DNA from: Lacihabitans soyangensis
GTDB lineage: Bacteria; Bacteroidota; Bacteroidia; Cytophagales; Spirosomataceae
DNA length: 64,000 nt
Assembly (NCBI RefSeq): GCF_024343775.1
Contig: NZ_RJUF01000002.1
Coordinates: 124,001 to 188,000, forward strand
Direction: 5' to 3'
The notes beneath the pieces are model-generated. The model searched no databases. It saw only the letters and a list, made by a program, of their open reading frames with translations, and was not told the DNA's origin. Of this stretch, positions 26,358-34,224 are shown piece by piece; positions within the stretch are counted from its first letter, which is position 1, and each line of letters starts with the position of its first letter. A program made the position numbers and the translations under genes.

Positions 26358-26825
26358 TCAATTTAGATTGCGGAAGAACACTTTCTTTTTCAGCACCAAC
26401 TCAAAACCCTCCATTTGGTTTTCGTCCGAAAAAGTCTGAAATTCATATTCATTTTTTAAAATAAAGTCGTCAATACTGGCATAACCACCCTTTAGTGTTA
26501 AAAGGATAGTGTTGGTGGCAGGATTGGGTCGCCAAGTGCAAGCATCTACATCAAGGTCCAAAAAATCTACTCCCAAACAAGCCTCTACGTCTTCGCTCGA
26601 CTGATAATCGTACTCTAAACGACCATTGGGCTTGAACTCCCAAATCATAGTATTTAGAGTTACCAAATTCTTTGAATAAGGCACAAATCGTATCAGTTGT
26701 GACTTTTCGGCCTTTTCTGTAACCAAGATCCATTGTTTGTTGGCCACAAAAGTTTTAAAGTCTTGTGCTTTAGAAATATTGGAAAACAGTATGAGTGAAA
26801 ATAAACTGATTAAACGCAGGGACAT
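26358..26825 (-). CDS. Small secreted protein, lipocalin-like fold possible
   Basis: A 155-residue protein with signal peptide MSLRLISLFSLILFSNISKA. The mature part has the alternating strand pattern and an early Trp (FVANKQWILVTEKAEKSQLI) that resemble lipocalin-like small domains of Bacteroidota. Two cysteines (EACLGV and DACTWRP) may form a disulfide. I do not recognise a named family. It sits between the LolC/E-like permease (4 nt upstream) and the M1 aminopeptidase (7 nt downstream) in a compact operon, so a periplasmic role is plausible; the function is unknown. Confidence 0.75.
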   Translation of the reverse strand: MSLRLISLFSLILFSNISKAQDFKTFVANKQWILVTEKAEKSQLIRFVPYSKNLVTLNTMIWEFKPNGRLEYDYQSSEDVEACLGVDFLDLDVDACTWRPNPATNTILLTLKGGYASIDDFILKNEYEFQTFSDENQMEGFELVLKKKVFFRNLN

Positions 26826-26829
26826 TAAG

Positions 26830-28050
26830 TTAACTTTTTTGGTTTAACATAAATTTTTGGGCTTTTGTTGCAGGAAGTATGGATGCCAAGAAAGTTATCA
26901 GAAATATTCCCAAAACCGACAAGACGATATCTGACAAAATGATTTTCACAGGATAGGCATCTACAGTTGCGTACTGCATTCCCAAGGATATGATACCGAA
27001 CTTCATTTGAATGAAACAAATACCTAAACCCAGTAGCAAACCTAACATCACCCCAACTAAGGAAATTACAAATCCTTCTGCCAAGAAAATATTTTTTACC
27101 AGGCCTTTTGTGGCTCCGATAGAGGAAAGCGTCTCGATGTCATCTTTTTTATCAATCACCAGCATACTGAGTGCATAAAAAATATTAAAAGAAGCTATAC
27201 CAATTATAAAAAACAGTGCCACGAAAATAAAAAGCTTCTCTATTTTTATGGCCTTCAACAAAGACTCATTCTGCTCATCTCGGTCTTTGATTTGTAGCGA
27301 TTTGTCTAAAATTGCTGCAATTTCATCCTTAACAATAGCAACCTCTGAGCCTGGCTTTAGTGTTATTTCTAAACTTGTACGTTTACCTGGTGCTTCTATA
27401 AGCTGTTCTACAGTAGATATGGGTAAATACACGTAATTGTCATATTGCTGTTCCAACACAAAAACGCCAGAGACTTCCACGTTTATTTGATTGATATTAT
27501 CTTCCGGTGCCAAAACATTTAACTTTTGGTTTTTAGGATAAAGTATACCCAGCGGAGTCAGATAATCTTGCACATTAAGGTCCAGAATAGAAGACACCCC
27601 GCCACCGATATAGGCCGTTGGCCGTCCACCATTTGAGATCTCCATTTTACCCTCAATGAGTGACTTTTTCATCTCGGTGTTTTGGGTGAAAGTGCTATCT
27701 ACACCCTTTAAAACCACTATCATTTGTGCATCTTTGCTTCGAGCAAGGGCTTTGTCCTGATAAACTTCAGTGGTAAAAGCCACCCCATCTACCTTGTTTA
27801 TTTGCTGAATTAGTTTTTGATTTGGATAAAAGGCTTTCTTTTCGATAGAAGTTATTTTAAGATCAGGATCAAAAGCCCTGAAAATCTGGCGATTGAGCTC
27901 CTCTAAACCATTAAAAACCGAAAGAATAATGATGAGTGAGGTTAGGCCAAGGGCTATGCCCAACATCGAAATAATAGAAATAAAGTTTATAAAACTTCTC
28001 TTTTTTTTGGAAAGAAAATACTTCTTGGCAACAAAAAAAGGCAGATTCAT
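26830..28050 (-). CDS. LolC/LolE-like FtsX-family permease
   Basis: Membrane subunit of a MacB/Lol-type ABC system that probably releases lipoproteins from the inner membrane. The N-terminus (FVAKKYFLSKKKRSFINFIS) with a first helix at about 20-50 (IISMLGIALGLTSLIIILSV) is the LolE hallmark. A periplasmic domain follows (DGVAFTTEVYQDKALARSKD, then VVLKGVDS), and then three C-terminal helices with the FtsX motif (DKKDDIETLSSIGATKGLVK, then FLAEGFVISLVGVMLGLLLG). The ATPase LolD is not in this window. It starts 2 nt after rbfA ends. Length 406 is typical. Confidence 0.92.
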   Translation of the reverse strand: MNLPFFVAKKYFLSKKKRSFINFISIISMLGIALGLTSLIIILSVFNGLEELNRQIFRAFDPDLKITSIEKKAFYPNQKLIQQINKVDGVAFTTEVYQDKALARSKDAQMIVVLKGVDSTFTQNTEMKKSLIEGKMEISNGGRPTAYIGGGVSSILDLNVQDYLTPLGILYPKNQKLNVLAPEDNINQINVEVSGVFVLEQQYDNYVYLPISTVEQLIEAPGKRTSLEITLKPGSEVAIVKDEIAAILDKSLQIKDRDEQNESLLKAIKIEKLFIFVALFFIIGIASFNIFYALSMLVIDKKDDIETLSSIGATKGLVKNIFLAEGFVISLVGVMLGLLLGLGICFIQMKFGIISLGMQYATVDAYPVKIILSDIVLSVLGIFLITFLASILPATKAQKFMLNQKS

Positions 28051-28052
28051 GC

Positions 28053-28430
28053 TTATTCCGAGGTTTCGTCTTCTTCAGCAGGTGGAATGTGAATATTGGC
28101 AAACAATTGCTCGATTTTCTGAGCATATTCGGCTGTATCGTCTATAAAAAATGTAAAGTTAGGGATTATCCTGAGTTGATTTTTGGCTTTTTGCCCAAAC
28201 AAACCTCTTATTTTTTTTGTATTTTCCTTTATGTTTTGAAGTATATCCTCGCGGTTATCAGCCTTTAAAAAACTTAAATATACACGACCAACACTTAGGT
28301 CAGGAGAAAGTTTCACGTCTGTGATGGTTACAAAATTCCCCATGAACAGTGACTTGAAGTCTCTTTGGAAAATCTCACCTAAATCCTTCTGAATCAACTT
28401 CCCTACCTGCTTTTGTCTTTTACTTTCCAT
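28053..28430 (-). CDS. rbfA: 30S ribosome-binding factor RbfA
   Basis: Late-stage 30S maturation factor that binds near 16S rRNA helix 1 and is needed at low temperature. A KH-like fold of 125 residues, with the family pattern RQKQVGKLIQKDLGEIFQRD at the start, VTITDVKLSPDLSVGRVYLS in the middle and LRIIPNFTFFIDDTAEYAQK near the end (the R-hhPxLxFxxDxS motif, here NFTFFIDDT). It is the first gene of the run rbfA, lolC/E-like, small protein, aminopeptidase, radical SAM. A nested inverted repeat (28454-28499) lies just upstream of the ATG and might affect this operon. Confidence 0.96.
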   Translation of the reverse strand: MESKRQKQVGKLIQKDLGEIFQRDFKSLFMGNFVTITDVKLSPDLSVGRVYLSFLKADNREDILQNIKENTKKIRGLFGQKAKNQLRIIPNFTFFIDDTAEYAQKIEQLFANIHIPPAEEDETSE

Positions 28431-28453
28431 TTCTCAATTTAAAAATCCGAATA

Positions 28454-28499
28454 CGAGAAGCCAATAAATGGTTTTGTAATCATACAAAACCTGTTCTCG
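28454..28499. promoter_or_regulatory. Nested inverted repeat in the rbfA/28592 divergent spacer
   Basis: GGTTTTGTA (28470-28478) and TACAAAACC (28483-28491) form a perfect 9-bp inverted repeat with 4-nt spacer. Outside it, CGAGAA (28454-28459) pairs with TTCTCG (28494-28499). It starts 24 nt before the rbfA ATG, so it lies in the likely rbfA leader, and is 40 nt from the promoter of the opposite gene. It could be a regulator-binding dyad or an mRNA hairpin. Confidence 0.6.
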
Positions 28500-28531
28500 A
28501 CCAGAATTATTTTACAAATATCAGTCTTATT

Positions 28532-28564
28532 TTTGGTTTATCCGTAAACGAAATGATATTTTTG
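28532..28564 (+). promoter_or_regulatory. Putative Bacteroidota promoter for the DUF6427-like gene
   Basis: TTTG (28532-28535), 21 nt, TATTTTTG (28557-28564) fits the Bacteroidota sigma-ABfr consensus (TTTG-N19-21-TAnnTTTG) very well. The start codon is 28 nt downstream. This is the best complete promoter I can read in the window. Confidence 0.65.
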
Positions 28565-28591
28565 CACCTTATTATTTAAAAATACAAGGCT

Positions 28592-29995
28592 TTGCTAACG
28601 TTTTTCAGAATAAATTCGATTTTTCAGGTTATCACCCTTTTGGCCTTACTTTTGGGGCTTAAAATGATATACATCGGCTCCAAATTACCACTCTTAACTT
28701 ATGAACTGGAGTGGATGTTGGTGGGTGAAAAGCTGAACGAAGGCCTCAAATTATATAGCGAAGTACTAACTCAAGTTGGGCCACTTTCGAGTTTTGTGTA
28801 TCAAATGATAGATCTCTGGGCGGGTAAAAATCAGTTTGTTTACGAAACCATTGCATCCGTTCTAATTTTCATTCAAACCCTCTATTTTGTTTTTATTACG
28901 AATAGGAGAAACCTTTTCAATGAGAAAAATTATATACCTGGTCTGGTTTACTTGGTATTAATTAATGCCTCTTTTGACTTTCTAAAACTCTCCCCTGCAC
29001 TTATGGCCAACACCTTTGTATTGATGGCTCTCAACTCAACACTGAGACAGATTGAAAAAAGAGAAGGAGTTGGCGATGATGTTTTTGAGGCTGGTTTGTT
29101 TTTAGGCATAGCCACCCTGTTTCACCTTCCAAGTTTTGTACTTTTGGCTTGGGCCATTTTGGTGCTTTTTCTATACACTGGTATCAATATCCGACAGACT
29201 TTCATGGTTATTTTGGCATTCATTATGCCTATTTTCTTCATGTATCTTTATTTTTATTTCAACGACCAAGCAGAATACTTCACTGACATTTGGCTGTTTC
29301 ATTTGAGCTATTCGTTTGACTTTTCTTTGCTTGGCCTAAGAGATATTCTTGTGACTTTTGTTTTGCCGATGGCCTTAGGCTTTTTTGGAATAATACGTGT
29401 TCTTCGTGGCCACCGTTACAATAGTTTTCAGAACCGTTCCCATCAGCTTATCATAATCAGTTCCATATTTATTTTGGTCTCTTTCTTTGTTTCGGGTCAA
29501 TATACACCATCTAACATGATTTATATCGTGGCTCCTTTGGCATTTTTTTGTGCTGGTTTTTTTATACACGGCAAAAAAATGCTAATTCCTGAAACACTAT
29601 TCTTATTGTTTTTTGTGACCACATTGTTTATTTCGGTTAGTGGTGCAAAACCTTTTTTGGGCGTCTCGCAAAATGGTCTAGCCAACTTTAGAGTTATAGA
29701 ATCGGAGCTAAAACCACAATATCAGGGCAAGCGGATTTTTGTGACGGGTCAACACATAGACGCCTACAAAACCAACGAAATGGCCACGGGTTACCTAAGT
29801 TGGAGCTTGGCCAAAAACGATTTTGAAAAGCCGAACAATTACGTGAGCCTATCAAATATTTACAACAATTTCAAGAAAGACATGCCCGAGGTAATTATTG
29901 ATGGTGAAAATGTAATTCCAGCGATTTTTAAGAACATACCTGAGCTTGGTGCCAAATACAAGGCTTCTGAAAAAGGTATCTATGTTAGAATTTAA
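28592..29995 (+). CDS. DUF6427-like polytopic membrane protein
   Basis: A 467-residue inner-membrane protein with about ten hydrophobic segments, beginning LTFFRINSIFQVITLLALLL. The start is TTG at 28592, since no ATG lies near; the FFRINS opening matches what I know of DUF6427 proteins. After the last helix (about 345-365) comes a 100-residue soluble tail (KRIFVTGQHIDAYKTNEMAT, then MPEVIIDGENVIPAIF). Architecture is glycosyltransferase-like (several helices, extracytoplasmic tail), but I see no catalytic motif. Function unknown. It converges with the 29992 gene, overlapping by 4 nt. Confidence 0.82.
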   Translation: MLTFFRINSIFQVITLLALLLGLKMIYIGSKLPLLTYELEWMLVGEKLNEGLKLYSEVLTQVGPLSSFVYQMIDLWAGKNQFVYETIASVLIFIQTLYFVFITNRRNLFNEKNYIPGLVYLVLINASFDFLKLSPALMANTFVLMALNSTLRQIEKREGVGDDVFEAGLFLGIATLFHLPSFVLLAWAILVLFLYTGINIRQTFMVILAFIMPIFFMYLYFYFNDQAEYFTDIWLFHLSYSFDFSLLGLRDILVTFVLPMALGFFGIIRVLRGHRYNSFQNRSHQLIIISSIFILVSFFVSGQYTPSNMIYIVAPLAFFCAGFFIHGKKMLIPETLFLLFFVTTLFISVSGAKPFLGVSQNGLANFRVIESELKPQYQGKRIFVTGQHIDAYKTNEMATGYLSWSLAKNDFEKPNNYVSLSNIYNNFKKDMPEVIIDGENVIPAIFKNIPELGAKYKASEKGIYVRI

Positions 29996-30678
29996 TCCTG
30001 TAGCGTCCAAATTTCTTTTATCGGATCTCCTTTAGAGCTTTTTCCTGAGTGTATCCATTCCTTATCTTTCACTTCAGCATCAAAACTTAGTTCAGCTCCA
30101 ACCCTATTGTTATCCCTAGAGAAAAACTCGATTTTCTCCGTATATTTTCCGTTGACAAGGGTGTATCTCCCCCCTCCCGTACCTGAGAACTCGCGAGTTT
30201 GGGTATTTATAGCAAACCACTGGAAATAGCCACCTGACATGATCTTCAAAGTCTTTCTCGGACCACGTTGCATTTCTGACATTTCGCCTTTTTCATTGGC
30301 TCTCGCGGTTATTCTCCAAAGTCCTGAAAGTGCATTTTCTTTCGCAAAATCAAGCTTTTGAAATTTCTTATCGTTGAATTCTAAATTTTTCTTCTTGAGG
30401 TTGATGTTATAAGATTGCGAAGAATTCACAACAGCCGGATTCTGAGAATGAAACTCTATCTCCATAAAAGCCTCATTAGTAGCCCCTATTGTATATTTCC
30501 CACCCCATGATTCTACGAATTTTTTGCCCGTAAGGTCATAAACATTTACAGTCAAATAAGTATCCGTTGCTATAATAGTGGTGGTAATTTCCTTGTCGGT
30601 ATTTTGCCATGCACCTTTTAGCGTTTGTGCATTTACAGAAATATTAAGAAACAAGAACAATGCAATCAGGTACTTCAT
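29992..30678 (-). CDS. Secreted protein with two lipocalin-like repeats
   Basis: Signal peptide MKYLIALFLFLNISVNA, then two units that look homologous: LKGAWQNTDKEITTTIIATD with GGKYTIGATNEAFMEIEFHS (about 18-110) and LSGLWRITARANEKGEMSEM with GGGRYTLVNGKYTEKIEFFS (about 115-228). Each has the (L)xGxWxxT opening and the GG-Y-T hairpin of small lipocalin-like barrels of Bacteroidota. The protein is 228 residues, probably periplasmic or exported. Tandem duplication may give a two-barrel binder. Ligand unknown. It is convergent with the DUF6427-like gene and 141 nt from glgE, transcribed divergently. Confidence 0.75.
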   Translation of the reverse strand: MKYLIALFLFLNISVNAQTLKGAWQNTDKEITTTIIATDTYLTVNVYDLTGKKFVESWGGKYTIGATNEAFMEIEFHSQNPAVVNSSQSYNINLKKKNLEFNDKKFQKLDFAKENALSGLWRITARANEKGEMSEMQRGPRKTLKIMSGGYFQWFAINTQTREFSGTGGGRYTLVNGKYTEKIEFFSRDNNRVGAELSFDAEVKDKEWIHSGKSSKGDPIKEIWTLQD

Positions 30679-30819
30679 ATATATATAGAATAAATGTAAT
30701 TTTACTGAAATTAACGTGAATCCTCAACGGAATAATATGACAAAAATGCAAAATATTAATTAAAATAAAGTCCAATCTGAAACATTAGTAATATTTTTGA
30801 GTGACGAAATAATACACCT

Positions 30820-32793
30820 ATGACAAAAAACAAAATAATGCTCCCGATGGATGGCAAAACTCGAGCAGTTATTGAGAACATTAGACCCGAATTAAACGCT
30901 GGCAAATACCCCACCAAGACAGTAATCGGACACAGAGTCAACGTTTCTGCCGATATATTGATAGACGGACATGACTACCTCGGCCAGAGACTCTGGACCA
31001 AGCATCAATCCGACAAAAACTGGAACGAAAGCCCTATGTTTGGCCAAGGGAACGATAGATTTGGAGGAGAGTTTTTGGTTGAAAATATTGGATTTTACTC
31101 TTTCAAAATTGAGGCATGGGTAGACCACTTTGCCACTTGGCAGCATGAAGTGGATGAAAAAATAAAAGCCGGACTTAAACTTGAAGTAGAATTATTGGTG
31201 GGCATAGGATTTTTGAATACCATTCTTAAAATGGCCAAAGGTTCTGACAAAGAAGACATTAAAAAAGCAATTGCCGCTTTCAACACACCAACACAATATG
31301 AAGAAGCCACTTGGATTTGCAGAAGCGAGCAACTACACCAATGGATAGAAAAATACCCTATAAAGGAAAACGTGTGTTGGTCAGAAGAAAGAAAAGTCTT
31401 TGCTGACCGTAAAGAAGCAGAGTTTTCAGCATGGTATTCTATATTTCCACGTTCGGCGGCAAGGACGGTGGGCGAACATGGCACATTTCAAGATGTTGAA
31501 AAACTTTTGCCACGCATACATGAGTTGGGTTTTGATGTGTTGTATTTACCACCTGTGCATCCTATAGGCAGTACTTTCAGAAAAGGCAAAAATAATTCAA
31601 CAGAATGCCTTCCTGGAGAACCTGGAGTGCCCTACGGAATTGGCTCCTCAGAAGGTGGACACACCGCAATACACTCAGAACTTGGCACTTTAGAAGAGTT
31701 TAAGCATCTGGTAGAAGAATGTAAAAAATATGATATGGAATTGGCCATGGACTTGGCCATTCAATGTTCGCCCGACCACCCCTGGGTTACCGAACACCCC
31801 GATTGGTTCAAAATTTTACCTGATGGCACCATAAAATATGCCGAAAACCCACCGAAGAAGTACCAGGATATTTACCCGATAAATTTTGAAAGTGAAGACT
31901 GGCAGAACCTTTGGTTAGAATTGAAGAAAGTCATTTTCACTTGGGCAGAATGGGGCGTAAAAATCATACGAGTGGACAATCCACACACCAAATCGTTCGG
32001 TTTTTGGGAATGGGTAATTGCCGAAACTCGTGAGGTATATCCCGAGATGATTTTCTTGTCAGAGGCATTCACCAAACCAAAAGTAATGAAGCAGCTAGCA
32101 AAGGTTGGTTTTACCCAGTCATATACCTATTACACTTGGCGAAACTCGAAAGCCGAATTGATAGAATACATGACAGAGCTGACAAAAACGGACATGAAAG
32201 ATTATTTCAGACCGAATTTCTGGCCAAATACGCATGATATCAACCCGTATATTTTACAAACTGGTCATGAGCCCTTATTTTTGATAAAGTATTTTATGGC
32301 AGCCACCTTGTCAAGCAATTACGGCGTTTTCGGGCCTTCTTATGAGTATTTGTATCACGAGGCCAATACTCCAAAAGAAGAGTATAAAAACTCCGAAAAG
32401 TATGAGATAAAGTATTGGGACTGGGAAAAAAGAAATAAAATAACCCACATTTATACCGAAGTCAACCGCATCAGAAAACAGAATTCTGCTTTGCAACATA
32501 CCAACAATATTGAATTTTGCGAGATTTCGAACGATAACATGTTGGCCTACATAAAAACCCATGAAAATGGCAATAGATTACTATTTGTGGTTAACCTCGA
32601 AGGTTACAATACCCAATCGGGCATCGTAAATCTTCCCCTCCAAAAACTAGGTAAGCACGAAACAGAGGCCTACTTGGTTCATGACCTCATTACAGGTGCG
32701 AAATACACTTGGCAAGGTGCCAACAATTTCGTGTCGCTGGATCCCCATATTTTGCCTTTTCACCTTTTCAGAATTGAAGACATTCACCATTAA
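30820..32793 (+). CDS. glgE: Alpha-1,4-glucan:maltose-1-phosphate maltosyltransferase
   Basis: GH13 subfamily 3 enzyme that extends alpha-1,4-glucan from maltose 1-phosphate, with phosphate release. Domains: N-terminal N and S domains (1 to about 200) and a catalytic barrel with MDLAIQCSPDHPWVTEHPDW (region I), IIRVDNPHTK (region II, nucleophile Asp386), MIFLSEAFTKPKVM (region III, acid/base Glu415) and FWPNTHDINP (region IV, with TSD replaced by NTHD as in GlgE). A C-terminal beta domain ends the 657 residues. The usual partners (TreS, Mak/Pep2, GlgB, GlgA) are not in this window, so it is an isolated GlgE. It starts 141 nt from a divergent gene and is 3 nt upstream of a lipoprotein gene. 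Confidence 0.95.
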   Translation: MTKNKIMLPMDGKTRAVIENIRPELNAGKYPTKTVIGHRVNVSADILIDGHDYLGQRLWTKHQSDKNWNESPMFGQGNDRFGGEFLVENIGFYSFKIEAWVDHFATWQHEVDEKIKAGLKLEVELLVGIGFLNTILKMAKGSDKEDIKKAIAAFNTPTQYEEATWICRSEQLHQWIEKYPIKENVCWSEERKVFADRKEAEFSAWYSIFPRSAARTVGEHGTFQDVEKLLPRIHELGFDVLYLPPVHPIGSTFRKGKNNSTECLPGEPGVPYGIGSSEGGHTAIHSELGTLEEFKHLVEECKKYDMELAMDLAIQCSPDHPWVTEHPDWFKILPDGTIKYAENPPKKYQDIYPINFESEDWQNLWLELKKVIFTWAEWGVKIIRVDNPHTKSFGFWEWVIAETREVYPEMIFLSEAFTKPKVMKQLAKVGFTQSYTYYTWRNSKAELIEYMTELTKTDMKDYFRPNFWPNTHDINPYILQTGHEPLFLIKYFMAATLSSNYGVFGPSYEYLYHEANTPKEEYKNSEKYEIKYWDWEKRNKITHIYTEVNRIRKQNSALQHTNNIEFCEISNDNMLAYIKTHENGNRLLFVVNLEGYNTQSGIVNLPLQKLGKHETEAYLVHDLITGAKYTWQGANNFVSLDPHILPFHLFRIEDIHH

Positions 32794-32796
32794 TAA

Positions 32797-33336
32797 ATGA
32801 CAAAGAAAACCCTTTTAATATCCTTACTATTAGCATCTTGTAATCAAGAAAAAGAAATTTTAAACAAGAAATACTTTGATTTAAAAGGGTTTTCTGAGTC
32901 CCTAATTTTGAGCCTAGAAAACCAAAAGCCTGAGGTAATTAAGACTTGGCAAATAGGCAAGCAAAAAGAAACCAAAACCACCAAGGAAATAGAGTGGGAT
33001 AAGGAACTTAGTCTCTTTGTTGAAGCTGATTTAAATAAAAGTGCTTTTGTAAATAGTTACGAAATATCCGAGAACCAAGGAATCCTGAGCTATAAACTTA
33101 AAAATTCAGAGTCACTGCCAGTAAAAATGATGAGCATTGAAAGTTTGGCAGATGAAGATTCTAAAGAAATTTCTATAGAAATGAGTACCTCCAACTATCT
33201 TTTCAAGAATGCCTCCAAAATTAAAATAAAAACAAAAAACGGAAAACTACAAGCGTATTCCGTTTTCAGTATTCAAAAACTTTTCCTTTCAAAACCCGAC
33301 ACAAGTTTTGTAGAAGGACAAATAATAGGCTTATAA
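32797..33336 (+). CDS. Lipoprotein of unknown function
   Basis: A 179-residue lipoprotein: MTKKTLLISLLLASCNQEKE has the lipobox LASC at residues 12-15. The mature part is rich in Lys and Glu and forms a series of short beta strands (VNSYEISENQGILSYKLKNS, then SIEMSTSNYLFKNASKIKIK), but I recognise no domain. Its start is 3 nt after the glgE stop, so it is probably co-transcribed with glgE, although a functional link is only inferred. It converges with the SDR gene and overlaps its 3' end by 6 nt. Confidence 0.75.
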   Translation: MTKKTLLISLLLASCNQEKEILNKKYFDLKGFSESLILSLENQKPEVIKTWQIGKQKETKTTKEIEWDKELSLFVEADLNKSAFVNSYEISENQGILSYKLKNSESLPVKMMSIESLADEDSKEISIEMSTSNYLFKNASKIKIKTKNGKLQAYSVFSIQKLFLSKPDTSFVEGQIIGL

Positions 33337-34167
33337 ATAAGACTTTATCAATTTCATCGAGATTTCCCAGAGTTGATCTTGGGCGACGAGATCTTGACTT
33401 TCAAGAGAGGAATACGATATTTGGCATCGCTTGTAATATCCACCATTGGACAACTTTTCTTTCGATTGAGTGGCCAAATACACACTCGTTTCAGCTCCTT
33501 GTTCGGGCGTAATCAAAAATGGCATTTTGTTGAAATACTTCAAAAAACCGCCATTGTTTGCACCGAAACCTGACTTAACTACACCTGGGTGAACGGCAAA
33601 AGACTGCAACCCTTTTTCCCCATATTTATTAGCCAATGCCTTGGTAAACAATATATTCATCAGTTTGATGGCTCCGTATTGCATCCAAGTGCTAAATTTT
33701 TTCTCGGCATTGAGGTTACCTACTCTAAATTTACCGATTCTATGTGCTTCAGAAGACAAATTGACAACTCTGGCATCGTTCGATTTTAACAAATTGTCTA
33801 GTAAAATCTGTGTCAATAAGAAATGAGCCAAATGATTTACCTGAAAGCCAACCTCAAAACCGTCCATAGTTTTTTCAAACTTAGAAAAAACACCTCCTGC
33901 ATTATTAATAAGGATATCAATTTGAGGGTATCTAAACTTAATCTCCTCCGCAGCAGATTTTATCGAACCCAAATCTTTCAAATCTCCGGCAAAGATATCA
34001 ACCTTGCCATTTGGGAAAGTTTTCAGAATTTCTCTCTTAACCGATTCAGCTTTTTGAATGTCTCGAGCCAAAAGAACAACGGTGGTACCGAAAGTCACCA
34101 GTTTTTCAACGGTCGCCTTTCCGATACCCGAAGTACCACCTGTAATTACCGCAATTTTGTTATTCAA
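33331..34167 (-). CDS. Short-chain dehydrogenase/reductase (SDR)
   Basis: NAD(P)-dependent oxidoreductase, 278 residues. The Rossmann motif TGGTSGIG is at residues 9-16, NNAGG near 90 stabilises the fold, and the catalytic Ser and Tyr-x3-Lys appear as VVNLSSEAHRIG and YGAIKLMN. Arg36 after the second strand (LLARDIQKAE) suggests NADP preference. The sequence (SSEAHRIGKFRVGNLNAEKK) resembles retinol-dehydrogenase-like SDRs, a broad group without fixed substrate in bacteria. It is monocistronic between two convergent or divergent genes. Substrate unknown. Confidence 0.9.
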   Translation of the reverse strand: MNNKIAVITGGTSGIGKATVEKLVTFGTTVVLLARDIQKAESVKREILKTFPNGKVDIFAGDLKDLGSIKSAAEEIKFRYPQIDILINNAGGVFSKFEKTMDGFEVGFQVNHLAHFLLTQILLDNLLKSNDARVVNLSSEAHRIGKFRVGNLNAEKKFSTWMQYGAIKLMNILFTKALANKYGEKGLQSFAVHPGVVKSGFGANNGGFLKYFNKMPFLITPEQGAETSVYLATQSKEKLSNGGYYKRCQISYSSLESQDLVAQDQLWEISMKLIKSYL

Positions 34168-34224
34168 ATGATAAATTGTTAATATTCCTACAACCTAAAA
34201 ACAACCAAAATAATTTGTTTCGGA

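Noticed and set aside
33331-34167. SDR as sepiapterin reductase partner of the pterin genes
   Set aside because: It is on the other strand 1.5 kb away and looks like a general retinol-dehydrogenase-like SDR; kept only as a weak candidate in the pterin finding.
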